Notes under the pieces: model-generated
What the model saw: the letters and a program-made list of their open reading frames with translations, nothing else
What the model was told of the DNA's origin: nothing
The model's database searches: none
Shown: in pieces, positions 52,376 through 63,449 of the stretch
How the letters are laid out: every line of letters starts with the position of its first letter
Numbering within the stretch: the stretch's first letter is position 1
Assembly (NCBI GenBank): GCA_964030785.1
Contig: OZ034978.1
Coordinates: 2,090,001-2,154,000 of the forward strand
DNA from: Siderastrea siderea
Lineage: Eukaryota; Cnidaria; Anthozoa; Scleractinia; Rhizangiidae
Length of the DNA: 64,000 nucleotides
Direction: 5' to 3'
Translations under genes and position numbers: made by a program

Positions 52376-53270
52376 TCACTGGTGGATGTGGTCCTCGATG
52401 GGCTGGAATTGGGTGGAGACGTGTGACAAAATTGGTGTCCTCCATTCTACGTACTCTGGGGAACCCCACGTATCCGTTTCATGCTGGTACCTATGCTCAA
52501 TCCATCCACAGGAGCAGTTTGGTAATCGTGGTTCCTTGTGACTTGCAGATCGTAGCAGCGTAACTGGTGACTTGTTGGTGACTTGTTGTTCTCCACTCTC
52601 GTTAATATATGTCATGGGATGTGTGAGGATAACACTTCTGTTTGGTAGTCTGAGAAGGATCGTGTCACTTTCTGCCCCCAGAATGGTGGCTCTTTGTACG
52701 CTTACGAGGTCAGCTCGCTTGTCCCTATTTTGAGTTATGATGACCGGCATGCTTTGGTAGACGGGAAACGTGTCAGTTACTTGCTCGCGTGGGATGTTAG
52801 AGAGTGGTTGTTCCCCTGCAAACAGATTCCTCAACACCACTTCATTGGTCCATCCAGCGGCTTCACGAGAGACAGTGAATGCTGTCACCAGTGACAGCAT
52901 TCCACAGTTCCTCATCATTCACTGCCTCTTGACTGCATAGGATCCTGTTTCTCTGCAACAAGTCCAACACGCGTTGTTGAAGCATCTAGTACCTAAGGCT
53001 CTTTTTCATCAGTATGCTGGAGACTTGTTTGGTTAGACCTCGATGAGTCTCCAGTGGTTGTCATTCACAACCAAGGGTCTGTGCGGAAGTTTGTTCAATG
53101 TGCTGGCTACCAGTGTGAAGGTGTCACTGCTTATCATAGAGGTCTTATCTATTACCAGCAGATAATATTGAGCGAGCTCAAAGTCCACAGAATATTCTTG
53201 CTGGTCGGATACTGGAATTCTAAAAAGGGCATTATGGCGTCAGCTGTGAGCTGCTGTGTGAAGAGAACCT
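52376..53270 (-). pseudogene. second PIF1-like helicase remnant
   Basis: Minus-strand reading from about 53230 gives a Walker B region IDKTSMISSDTF (DE changed to DK), LNKLPHRPLVV and a break. The frame from 52918 then gives PREQVTDTFPVYQSMPVII with TQNRDKRADLVSVQRATI, the same block seen in the 43-kb copy, and LPNRSVILTHPM. The C-terminal ALSR motif has been lost. Stops and a frameshift lie between the two parts. It follows the P-loop gene at 56.2-53.6 kb on the same strand, so the two may have belonged to one element. Confidence 0.7.
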
Positions 53271-53571
53271 AAAACTCTTGTTGATAAGAGGGAGCTTACG
53301 CAGACACGACGGCAACGTGGAGAAAAACATCGCTTTAAAATGATTTTACAATCTTTTAAACTTCTTCGCGATTATTACAACTCCTATAGTAAGGAATAAA
53401 AATATAAGCTAAGTATAGGAATCGCACATCAAATTACAATATTATAACGTCAATGTGATTTATCAAAAAATTGATTCGTTAACTCCACTAGATGTTTCTT
53501 TCAATCTTTTAAACTAAAACACACAGCTTTTTTTTTTCGAACTAAATGAAATACATTGTTTCTTCGTTTTG

Positions 53572-56160
53572 TTACTTTTGACGTGCAAAGTAGTTGAACA
53601 GCGTGTTTTGGCGCTTTGTGGTTTGAGTCTGACTATACGAACGACCTCGGCGTCTCTTGGTGCTGCGCGCTACACCTGTGGTTAACTGTGCACCACTGGG
53701 TTCGGGAGTCACAAACAACCTCTCGTTTTCACTGTCATCTTTAGGTGGTGGGTCTTCTGTGACGCTTGAGACCACGAATGGTGATGGAGGCCACTACTGT
53801 TCTGCGTCTTGGTGTGGGACGTACGGCGGCGTTTGGAGCGTGAAAAAATACCTTCGTCTTCTTCGCCGAAGGTGTTATCACGCTTGCAAGTGGGAGGGGC
53901 TCCGTCAAGCTAGCCACACAGTCTTCATCTTCTTTTCTTAGCAGTCCCAGCGCCCTGCAAACTCTCTTTCCTTCGCTTAAGACTTCCTAGCACCCAAGAG
54001 TGCCGAGGTTTCGGTGGTGATTTGCAAGCTTGCGTTGTATCACTTCTCGAAGTGCGTCCGTCGAAGCTCTTGTTTCAGGATCTGTGCTGGATTGCAGGGC
54101 CTCCACGCACTCTTTCAGCTCCATTTCAGTATTTGGCAAGCACGGCGATTCAAGCACTTCTTTAGCTCTTGTCTTCCTTTTCTAGAGTTCTTCTTTGCGT
54201 TTTGCTCTTCAATCACAGCCACATCTTCTCTTATGTGCGTGGGAAAGCGTTCTTCAGGGTTGCGAGGTAGCAGTGCTGCATGGTCGCTGTTCACACCCCT
54301 GGAGATCAGCTGCTCCAGTCTCCCTTGGTACCGCCATTCTTCTTGTTCCTTTAGACGTTCCTTTTCTTTGAGTCGATTTTCCAAGATGTGGTTGAGCTGA
54401 CGGTGACGAAGCGAAGACAGCGAACTCTGGCCCAATGCTGTCCTGAGGGCGACTATACTGGTGTCTTGGTCTTCCTCTTCACACGCAGGTGAGATTTCGG
54501 CACCTTTTGTGCTGAATTCGGGCATGTTATCTTCCAATATAGATACAGACAAACTTCTTTGAATGTCTTCACTTTCCAAACCATCCTCGCACCCCGCCAA
54601 GACTCTTTCAGTCAGTGTGGCACTGGAGTCGGTGGCGGCCATCTTTTGTGCCCACAAAATGCAATACATTGCATGCTCTCGAAGCCAGTGGCTGCCCTCT
54701 GGGTCAACGTGCGGTGGGCTTTTAAAGTAATACTTGTGAAGTCCTCTGTTCATCGCATCGTTGTGTGCCTGGCCAAAGTCCATTTCCTGCTGACACGTGA
54801 TGTACATACTGGTACGGCAGTGAAATCCTTTCGCTTGTTTCCATTTTCATCATGGGAAGTGAAGCGCCTTGGCAGATTATCTTCCAGTCATCTATGTCAA
54901 GGAGATTCGCATACGCCTCATCCAGAGAGATCACTTCTGACGAGCTATCAATCATTGATTTGTTGAAGCTCTTCTGTTTCGTGACGCGGGCTATTCAAGT
55001 TAAAGGCACAATCTGAAAAACTGGACTGAATAGGCTCGTCTTTCCGCTGTCTGAAACCCCACTGGCACATGACACGGGTTGCTTGTGTTCTTTCTCTCGA
55101 AACAGTGCAAGGAAAGCAGCGCAAAACTGCTTTATGTGCTCTTCAGGAGGGCTGTTGTTAAGCATTTGCTCGAAGTATTTAGGATCAGGAACATCAATAA
55201 AGAAACAGAATGGAATTTAGTCTCTAAAGATTTAACTCTAGCTAGCGCTTTAAAGTTTAAATTGAAGCCCTTTTTCGTGCTGAAATCCAAGACCGCCTTA
55301 AAAATCGCACGTAATTAGCCACTTACACCACAACATATTGTAACGTTAAAACATTGCGACTTTGTGTGAAGACAGTAACAAAATTTTGTAACACTGCTTA
55401 ATCACGAAAATGCGGCTTAACGGCTAAACGTGGCAATGCCTTTAGTTCCTTGGCTGATTAGGTTTTGCGTTGATTGTGAAAAACATTGTCGCCAACAGTA
55501 AGGCGTTAACAAATGGATGACTAACTAGAGTAAAGTAACGTTGGTCACTCACCTGAAACAATGCTGGTAGGAAGCCTCCATGAAATTCATCAGGCAAGGA
55601 TTTTTACGATCTTTTAGAACTTGACAAAGCTGGTTAAGTTCATGGGAATTGTTTTTTCTTGATGATCTTTAAAGGTAGAACTCGAGGTCACATTTCCTAA
55701 GAGCCCGTTGAATTTTTATTGGATTCACAGCTGAGCCATTGTGAGTTTGGCATGCCGGCCAATAACAAATTGCTGGGAAAATTTGTTTTCCGGGCGATGA
55801 AATTTGAGATGGATTTATCGTCGATTCGTCGCTAGCTTCTTCTGATGTTCCTGCTTTTTTCTTTTTGCTGTAAAGCTTTGAGGTGCTTATTGCCGAAAAG
55901 AAAAAGCAAACCTCCTTCAGTTTGGACGATGTCAAATCACATTCATCCCCCTTTTCGCAGATCCAGTTCCAGGCTTGTTCAATTTCATTATCGCTTACCC
56001 TCCACACACACTTAAAGGCTACAGCAGAACAAATTTTTTCAATTACCGTTACTAGTGGCACTCCGCTTTGTCCCTTATAACTTTGCTGTGTAGCTGCGAA
56101 CAAGGCTTGCTCATCTTTACTGGCCAAGAACGTGAAAGTGAAATGCAATTTATCAAGCAT
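53572..56160 (-). pseudogene. decayed SF3-like P-loop helicase gene with C-terminal PIP box
   Basis: A 163-codon frame (56160-55669; MLDKLHFTFTFL, IEQAWNWICEKG) continues past one TAA to a GTGAGT donor near 55552 and is a likely N-terminus. From about 55170 one frame reads PEEHIKQFCAAFLALF, a Walker A GVSDSGKTSLF (55028-55063), one TGA, then SSSEVISLDEAYANLL (Walker B) and DDWKIICQG. After a frameshift come YITCQQEMDFGQAHNDAMN, LHKYYFKSPPHVDP and a charged coil (LKEKERLKEQEE) to 54115. More breaks follow; the last frame (53775-53572) ends QNTLFNYFARQK, a canonical PCNA-binding QxxLxxYF box. The layout is that of superfamily-3 replicative helicases; this assignment and the joining of parts are inference. 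Multiple stops show it is dead. Confidence 0.6.
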
Positions 56161-56329
56161 TCTAAGCGGTTTTATAGCATTACCTTAGGGGAGTAAAACA
56201 AATCTGTTTCATCGGCCGATTTACCTGGCTGAAAATTTGACCATAAAGTGGCCTCAATCCGACTTAATTATTCAGTCCAAATATGCTTGACACGCTTAAA
56301 CCAGTATACCCTTGGCACATAGAGAACAT

Positions 56330-57745
56330 TAAGGAAGTGACCTAACCTTTGTTATTAGGATTCTGACCATAGCCGATGTTTACGCTTATCTCGCCATACA
56401 TTTTAGCATCAAGAAAAATCTCCATGACCTTTGTTATCAGTATTCAAGCGAACCCATGGGTATGGTCTAAATACTAATGACAAGGGTCTCGAAGTTATGC
56501 TGTAATGTTTAAGTGTACAGTGAGACGACACCGCGGGAAAATGCACTGCGCACGCGCTGTATTTTTACTTCTTGTCAATGCTCCCCTATTGAAAACTATT
56601 GGCAAGAATAACAAACTCGGGTTCCGGCCGCGAGTTTTGAAAAACTTAAGCTCCAGACATCAAACTTAAGGTTAAAAAATCCAGAGCAGCCTCAATATAG
56701 TTTTATCTGTTTCTACACCTTTGCACCTCGTAGTTTCGGGCTTGCACCCACAGCGAAAAACATCATGAAAGTCGATAGTTTACGTTTGCATGTCGCCATT
56801 GTAGTGGCATTAGGGAGTTTAAGCAACCACCACGGCGACGGCAACGAGAACGTCGAAAAACAATAGGCTTTAATGAGCAAAAGAATGACTCTGCACGTGC
56901 GTTACACATTCTGGTACATTTCTTTTCCATCCTCTTCAGAACAACAACGTGAAATGACCAGTTTTAAGGGTTTTTTTTGGAGAACGGGAACACACGAGGG
57001 TGAATTTTTCTTGTCTTACTGGACTTGAACGCCATCCCTGCGAATTCAGTTCCCGGACAGTTCGAAAGCACACCGAATGAAAATGAACAGCACAAGCTCG
57101 AAACCGGAAATGGCCGAAGTGAGCGCATGCGCAGACGTTTTGACGTGGTGTACAGTGAGACAAGCGTAAACCACGGGTATGGTCTGAATACTAATAACAA
57201 ATGTCATGAAGTTACTTTCTGATGTTAAAGTGTAAAGCGTGATGAGCGTAAACCAAGGGTATGGTCTGAATTACATTAATAATAATAATCATTAATATAA
57301 AATAAAATAGTAATAATTATTATTAAATTATTTTTTTATTTCTTTTTTTTCTTGATTTAATTACTGTAATTCAGACCATACCCGTGGTCTACGCTTACCT
57401 CGCTTTACACTCTAAGATCAGAATGTAATTTGAAGACCCTTGTCATCGGTGTTCAGACCATACCCGTAGTTTACGCTTATCTTTCTGTACACTCTAGCAT
57501 CAGAAAAAATTCATGACCTTTGTTATCACGATTCAACCAGCCCACGGGTATAGGCCTAAATACTAATGACAAGGGTCTCGAAGCTACTTTCTGATCTTAG
57601 TGTAGTCAGCAAAAGCGTAAACCACAGGTATCATCTAAATACTAATGACAAGGATCTTGAAGTTGCTTTCTGATGTTTCAGTGTACAGTGAGATAAGCGT
57701 AAACCACGGGTGTGGGATGGCAAGGGTCTTGAAGTTACTTTCTTA
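56330..57745. repeat. field of direct and inverted ~90-bp repeats
   Basis: A unit built on GCGTAAACCACGGGTATGGT, CTAATGACAAGGGTCTCGAA and TTTCTGATGTTAAAGTGTA recurs at least eight times in both orientations (for example about 56450, 57165, 57243 forward; 56345, 57375, 57455 reverse; 57530, 57615, 57690 forward). At 57240-57405 two opposite units flank an AT-rich core of about 70 bp and form a large hairpin. No protein is supported; a frame at 57163-56936 lies in a unique section between repeats. Confidence 0.85.
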
Positions 57746-58194
57746 TGTTTAACACTTTATCGTCAGAAAAAATATATTTGTAAAAGTACCAGTTAAACGA
57801 TTCAGTTCAAATGTGTTGAGGAGCGAGGAGTACCGAATTATGTCTATTCCCTTTGGCGTTGAAGTAAATTGTGTTTTTCTGCTCGATTTGCCATTTAAAT
57901 ATCAGTCTGAAGAGTGACACATCATGCCAGAACATAACCTGTAGCCAGTTTAAAAAAGCAAGTCGCATTGTGGCTTCAAATAGAAAAGGAACAAGAATTT
58001 TAGGAAAGGATCGTCTACGTTTCCCAAAATTTTGACTTTCACATTTGAACATGTTCTAGCATGTTTTTCTCCATCAAATTTTGGCTGTTGCATGCATTCA
58101 GCATAGAGATTCATAAGATGCTTTGGCATGTTTTCTTCATCCCTTGGGTGGCTTTTCAATTTACGTTTATTCTTGTGCACTGTCCCCGTTTTTG

Positions 58195-58690
58195 CTTTGG
58201 GAATGTTCCCTTTATGGGACGATTGTTCCTATTTGGAGTGGTCCTTTTAGCATCAAAAGGAACAAATTGTCGTGAAAAATAGGAACAAAGTGTTCATTTA
58301 GAACGAGAAAAAACCTTTTGTTCCGAATTCTTAACATTGAAACGAATTTTTTGTTCCTAAATGAGTGGCTTAGTAACAAGTGTTCCCAATGGTATTGTTC
58401 CTCTTTTATCATTTTGGTCTTTGTTATTCACTTGAGGAACAATTGTTCCCATTAATGCGTTCTCTTTTAGAGTGGCTGTTTTTTATGCTGGCGCGAGGAA
58501 CTTTAGTCCCCAGTTACCTACGTTCCTTTTCTTGTAGAGGAACGTTTGTTCCTTTCTAACATTGTTCCTGCTTTGAAAACGGGTTCCTTTTCATTCATTT
58601 GAGGAACAATTGTTCCCATTAATGGTTCCGGTTTCAATGAAATGTTCCTTTTTATTGGAAGGTGGAACAGTTTGTTCCTAACCATTACTT
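58195..58690. repeat. dense cluster of GTTCC/GGAAC motifs
   Basis: More than twenty GTTCC or GGAAC pentamers occur within ~500 bp, spaced 10-40 bp apart. The 14-bp palindrome GGAACAATTGTTCC appears twice (about 58435 and 58612), each inside TTGAGGAACAATTGTTCCCA followed by TTAATG. Elsewhere the spacing is irregular, so this is neither a simple tandem repeat nor coding. It sits upstream of the IS630/Tc1 transposase start at 59023. Confidence 0.9.
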
Positions 58691-59022
58691 CCTATTTATG
58701 TTAAATGGCTCCTATTAAGAAAAGTCAGTTCCTTTCTACATTTTGTTCAACAGAAACATACTTCTACTCTTGCCATCTATGTTTTTATCGCTATTTAATT
58801 TGCAAAACGTTTGGTTTAGTGTTTTAAGTTTTAAACAACACGCAACAACAATAGCAGATTTTACAGTTGATCCACGTCACGCATGAACGGAAACTCCAAT
58901 ATTCAAATCAACGTGACGAGTCACGTTCTCCATATTTGGGCATTCGCCTTGTGTTTATTGAGATTCAGAGAGGGATTTCAAAAATCGAAAGAAGATGCGG
59001 AGTCTGTCACGGAGTTTTCGAA

Positions 59023-60067
59023 ATGTTCAGACCTGCTTATGTTAATGCGTTAGGTCGGGAGTACCGGCCAGGTAGGCCTCTCCACAAGGAAACGAGAAGA
59101 CGGATAACTGATCTTTATTTGACTGGAGAGGGACCAACAGCGATCTCTAGGGCAGTTCGTGTAACTCCTGGCGCAGTTTGTAACATCATTCGACATTATG
59201 AAGTGTTCGGTACATTTGAGGTGTTCAGTCAAGGGGGACGAAGCTATCCTTCTAAACTTTCAGACAACGTTCTAGAGTCTATTGAATTGTTCAAACTAGC
59301 GAAACCTAGCATATATGGATGGGAAATTCGCGAAAGGTTGTTGAGCGATGGGATATGCGACAGGCGAAGCATGCCGTGTTTGTCTTCAATCAACCACGCA
59401 ATTGGGAAAAAACTTGGTTTGTCTTACAAGAAACTATCTGTCATACCGAGTGAGAGCCAAAGTGATACTCAAGTCGAGAAGTGCAAGGAATATCTTGATC
59501 TCACCTCAAGAATGGATCCATCTAAACTTCACTTCTTTGATGAATCGTCTGTAATAAAAACCACAGGCAATCGTCGATATGGTCACAGCTACGTTGGACA
59601 GCCCGCAATAGAAGTTCAACGGTATGCATCTAATGCTAACTATACTGTAAACCTGTTGCAGAGTGTGCGTGGAATCGACTATTATAACATACTGATAGGT
59701 CCATTGAATGGCGACGAACTGGTGAGCTGTTTTGATTGTCACGGAAACTGAAGATTCTTTTGGCATGCCAGTTCTTATGCCAGACGTTATTGTCATCATG
59801 GACAATTGTGGGTTTCACCATGCCAGAATAACTGACAGGGCAGTTAGAGATATTTTGGAAGATGTAGGAGTTCAACTTGTATTTCAACCACCCTATTCGC
59901 CCCATTTGAACCCATGCGAGTACACTTTCAGGCAAATGAAAAGATATTTGCAGTCTAATGAGGTCTTTTCTGAATCATTTACAGAAGTTGCTATAATGCA
60001 GTCAGTAGGTAGGATAAATACCAGACACTGCATTAATTACTTTAGGCACTGTGGCTACCTGCTGTAA
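59023..60067 (+). pseudogene. IS630/Tc1/mariner transposase, one frameshift
   Basis: The likely start is the ATG at 59023 (MFRPAYVNALGREYRPG); the frame is open further upstream to 58867. Residues ~15-75 are a paired-like helix-turn-helix region (GRPLHKETRRRITDLYLTG, GPTAISRAVRVTPGAV, IIRHYEVFGTF). The catalytic domain has LHFFDESSV (first Asp), VIVIMDNCGFHH (second Asp, codon 59801) and YSPHLNPCEY (Glu, codon 59918), a spacing of 38 residues. The frame shifts near 59735: the first part stops at 59751 and the second continues to 60067. Such enzymes excise and insert at TA dinucleotides. I found no terminal inverted repeats. The single lesion suggests a fairly young copy. Confidence 0.85.
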
Positions 60068-60882
60068 ACAGTGTGACTCTTAGTATGTTAGATAAATGTG
60101 TATATTATAAATACCTTCGTGCCGCCCCAAAGGGCATGATATTTTATTGAGTTGTTTGGGTCTGAAAACAGGTATAGAGTTTGTCTCAATTTGGGCAGGT
60201 TTTTCCTCTAAAAATATCTAGACAATGCAAATGCATACTTGTGTGGCTTCATTTTTGTTCTTAACGGTTCTTCATTAATATAACGGTGTTGAAATTAAAG
60301 AAAATATGATGATACCTGACACAAAGAAGACCAAAGTTGGTGGAATAGGAAAAACACCAAAATGTTAAATCCTGTATCAGGAATTGAACCTCGACCTGCT
60401 GGGACGAATACATGTCGTTAACCTGTGTAGTAGCAGTGTTAGGTCAGTCTAGCGAAACTTAGATGTGGGGTGCAAGTTTTTCTACATGTAACTCTTGTGA
60501 CGGTTGAGCAGGATAATCAGCAAGTCCTTAAAGGCTGTCTCCCAATTTTGCTGTTATACAATGTTATACAATGTTATAGTTTCATAGTTTAGTATTCAGA
60601 CAAACTTGAAGACAGTGCTTTAGTATGTCCCAGGGAACGAGAGGTGAGGTGATTTCTTCACCTTGTACAAAAGGCGAAGAAGGTAAAATTTTAAGACAAC
60701 AACAAAAGTCTAAAAAATCATTTGTTAAACATTGTTATAATTGAAAAGAACCCTTGTGTGGCTTGTATGAAAAGAAATGGGTGGGAGGGAGGGAAACTCT
60801 GGGAATGAGGAGGGGGCAGAGTTTTCTTGAGAAATTATTTTGCTGGTACGATTTCAATACATTACCCCAAGATGTAATAAAC
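60068..60882. other. spacer downstream of the transposase
   Basis: No ORF is supported. A minus-strand B-box-like GGTTCAATTCC lies at about 60380, without the rest of a tRNA fold. A short GTTATACAATGTTATACAAT duplication occurs near 60555. Confidence 0.45.
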
Positions 60883-61333
60883 CAGGGTTCTATCTAGGGT
60901 ATTTGAGGGGTAGAAGCTCCCCTTCCCCGCCAAAATATTGTTATCATTACAGTGCATAAGTAACGATATCGGAAAAATCATCCAGAGGTGACGAGGTCAG
61001 TGCACATAAAAAAACAAGTCTGTCTAAGGACACCATATGGCAAGGGACATGGAGTATTACAAACTGCTGGCCTTACAGCAGGCTCGGTTATCGTGCTGTA
61101 CTTTCTACTTATGAGTTGGATAGCGACGGCATGGATAAATTTAAAAAATTAAAATAAAATACCACTGTAACATTATCTCAAAATTGTGCCTCAAAGTGCA
61201 CTGTCTGCATCTCAGCACATATTCATTTCAAAAACTTATCTCTCCCCCCCTTCCCGGACCCTGACAAGGAAGCTCGTGGCATTCGGCCATTCAGGACTTC
61301 TCCCCCAAACGATAAATCCTACATAGAACCCTG
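60883..61333. mobile_element. hAT-like MITE, ~450 bp
   Basis: The left end CAGGGTTCTATCTAGG and the right end CCTACATAGAACCCTG are inverted with one mismatch, and weaker complementarity continues inward (GGGGTAGAAGCTCC against GGACTTCTCCCCC). The CAGGG terminus is typical of hAT elements. The flanking 8-mers (TAATAAAC, TAAATGAT) do not match well, so the target duplication is eroded or the ends are slightly off. No coding capacity. Confidence 0.65.
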
Positions 61334-62641
61334 TAAATGATTGGTCCCTTATGTTGTACAACTCATAAACGTCTTCAGGCTTACACTGTAAGTCACTGTT
61401 CATTATTTTATTACCATCTTACAGTATACAATGTAATGGTTTTAAATTATAAACGTGAGCTAGTATTTTACCGATTTTTTGAAACATTTTGAAACTTTCA
61501 ACTTTGTTACAAGTTCCCAATAGCATCGACCAAATAAAAGCTTTGATCGTGTTAGTTTTCAAGGCCGCTTTTAACAAATGTTTTTTTTAAAAAAACCTAT
61601 GGCATTGATTCTGCTGGACTATAGTTCCTGCAATTTTTAACCTTAGAGATAACAACATCAAACGTTTAAGTATTCAAACTTGACCCAATCCTTCTGCCTT
61701 TTGGTACAGAAAGGAATGGCACAAATAATTTCAATTCGAAGTTAACAGCAAACTATATTCAATGATAAACTAATGGGAATAACCAGAACATGTTTTAAGT
61801 CACCATAGGAATATGGGCCCCTCTGAACCTCAAAGATTTTCAGCATTTGGAACTGAAATGAGATATGTTTTATCTCCTGGTCTCAAATAAGTTTGCCATC
61901 TTTGCCTACAGAAGAGGAAAGGTTTCAGGGGTTAGGCCTGAACTAGAGTATGACAAATTCTCTGTTTTGGTCTGCAATAGAGTTCTGAGCCACACACCCC
62001 TTCCCAAAAATTCCAAGGAGTATCAGAGCCCCATCCCCCCTTTTCCTGATGGTTGAACTTTTCAGAATCAGAGATGAGATACAACTGCACACAACATGGC
62101 CAAATAATGTCCAAATTTCTTTTCATTTTCTTCCTCAATGGTTCTTGGCTGAATTGATTTCTTTTTGTGATTTCCAAATCGGCCCCCTCCCAGGCTTCCT
62201 AGCTTATGTACCTATATGAGTTAGAATATGCCTGTTGCCAGGGTTGCTAGGGGTTACCGGTGTATGAGCTAGAACATTTTAAAGTAAGAGTAAATCACAA
62301 ATGGCATGTATGTCAAACAAGATAAATCTGTAGAAATAAGGTGCAAGGCCAAATTCTTATTACGGTGTTTTCATGTCAATAACTTGAATTTTGAAGAAAT
62401 AAAGTTAAGATTTTGTATGAAGGAAGGCTTCCCTCATGGTATGCTCTAAGATGGTTTTACATTTATATTAGTCACAGAGCACCATGTTCTTCTTCATAAG
62501 GATTGTTAAAGGAAAGCACAATTTGAGTGCCAGGCCTTCCAACTTCCACACCAATCTTTCTAATAAAGAGTACACAAAAACTTGTAGTTTCACGACTAAC
62601 ATATTAAGCCCACAAACATTTACCGCCAGTTATCATCAATG
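61334..62641. other. spacer, probable 3' flank of the right-edge gene
   Basis: Open frames at 61865-62177 on both strands overlap and lack domains. The right part would hold the 3' untranslated region of the minus-strand gene ending at 62642. No AATAAA in the right orientation stands out. Confidence 0.4.
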
Positions 62642-63449
62642 TCAGTTTTCCTGTTGCACTTCTTCACTAACGCTGAGATCAGTTGCTGTGCTTTCACTTC
62701 CAGCCAAACCACTGGATGTCTTGTTGTCTGCATCATCGACAACATTCACATCTGAGTCGGAGTCTTCATTCCGTGGTGTTGATGTTGCTAGGGGTGCAAG
62801 GGGGTGAGGTTGTGATGTAGTATTGAGTTCACCCTCCAATGGTTGTTGTTCCAGATTTATTGCATGTGTGTTTAGTGACCGTCTCCATGCCTCTCCTTTT
62901 GAACCTCTGTTTTTGTAGTTCAAGCCCCTCCTTGATTTTGGAGTGGGGTAATAATGATATTCAGGTGATTGTGGACTGCACTGCTCCCAGTAGCCACTGT
63001 TTGGCCTTACGTTTGTGATGGGTGGACTACTTGAGAACATAACATCTGTACCCATCCATTGTGGCACTTCTCTTTGAGGTTGCCTCATTCCATGGAAACT
63101 CTCTTGTGATGCGTGGCCAGGACTACAATTCCATGGAGGCCTGTTCTCTTGATAAGGGCTCATTCTGTTTCTGTTACTGGCAACAGGACTAACTGTTTGA
63201 ATACTTGATCCACTGCCTACACTATTTGGACTCTGGGTATTGACACTGTCACCAAATCTTGGATACGGTCCACATGTACTCCTCTGTGTGAAACTTGGGG
63301 AGTGGGGGCTTCCCATTCTCATGCCAACAGGAATATTTGCATGGTTCATCAGGGGAGCTGGAAAACGTTCGGGGTGAAATGTCTGATGCTGCACAACTTG
63401 GTATGGATGGTAGCGTGGACTGCTGCTACTGAACACATTGGTATTTCCT
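62642..63449 (-). CDS. terminal exon of an unidentified, disordered Ser/Pro-rich protein
   Basis: From a plausible acceptor at about 63450 (TTATTAAAAG|GAAATACC) the frame stays open for ~268 codons to the stop at 62642. There is no good internal start, so upstream exons are expected to the right, mostly beyond the window. The protein is rich in Ser, Pro, Asn and Gln, with aromatic residues in the middle (SGYWEQCSP, EYHYYPTPKSRRGL), a basic patch (NYKNRGSKGEAWRRS) and an acidic C-terminus (NEDSDSDVNVVDDAD). This is typical of regulatory or transcription-related proteins, but no domain is recognised and no name is offered. No lesions are seen, so it is likely a host gene. Confidence 0.6.

Noticed and set aside
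58867..59022. Upstream extension of the IS630/Tc1 transposase
   Set aside because: The frame is open but lacks family-like sequence; the ATG at 59023 directly precedes the conserved N-terminus.
60360..60440. tRNA-like B box on the minus strand
   Set aside because: Only GGTTCAATTCC fits; no D arm or acceptor stem can be formed.
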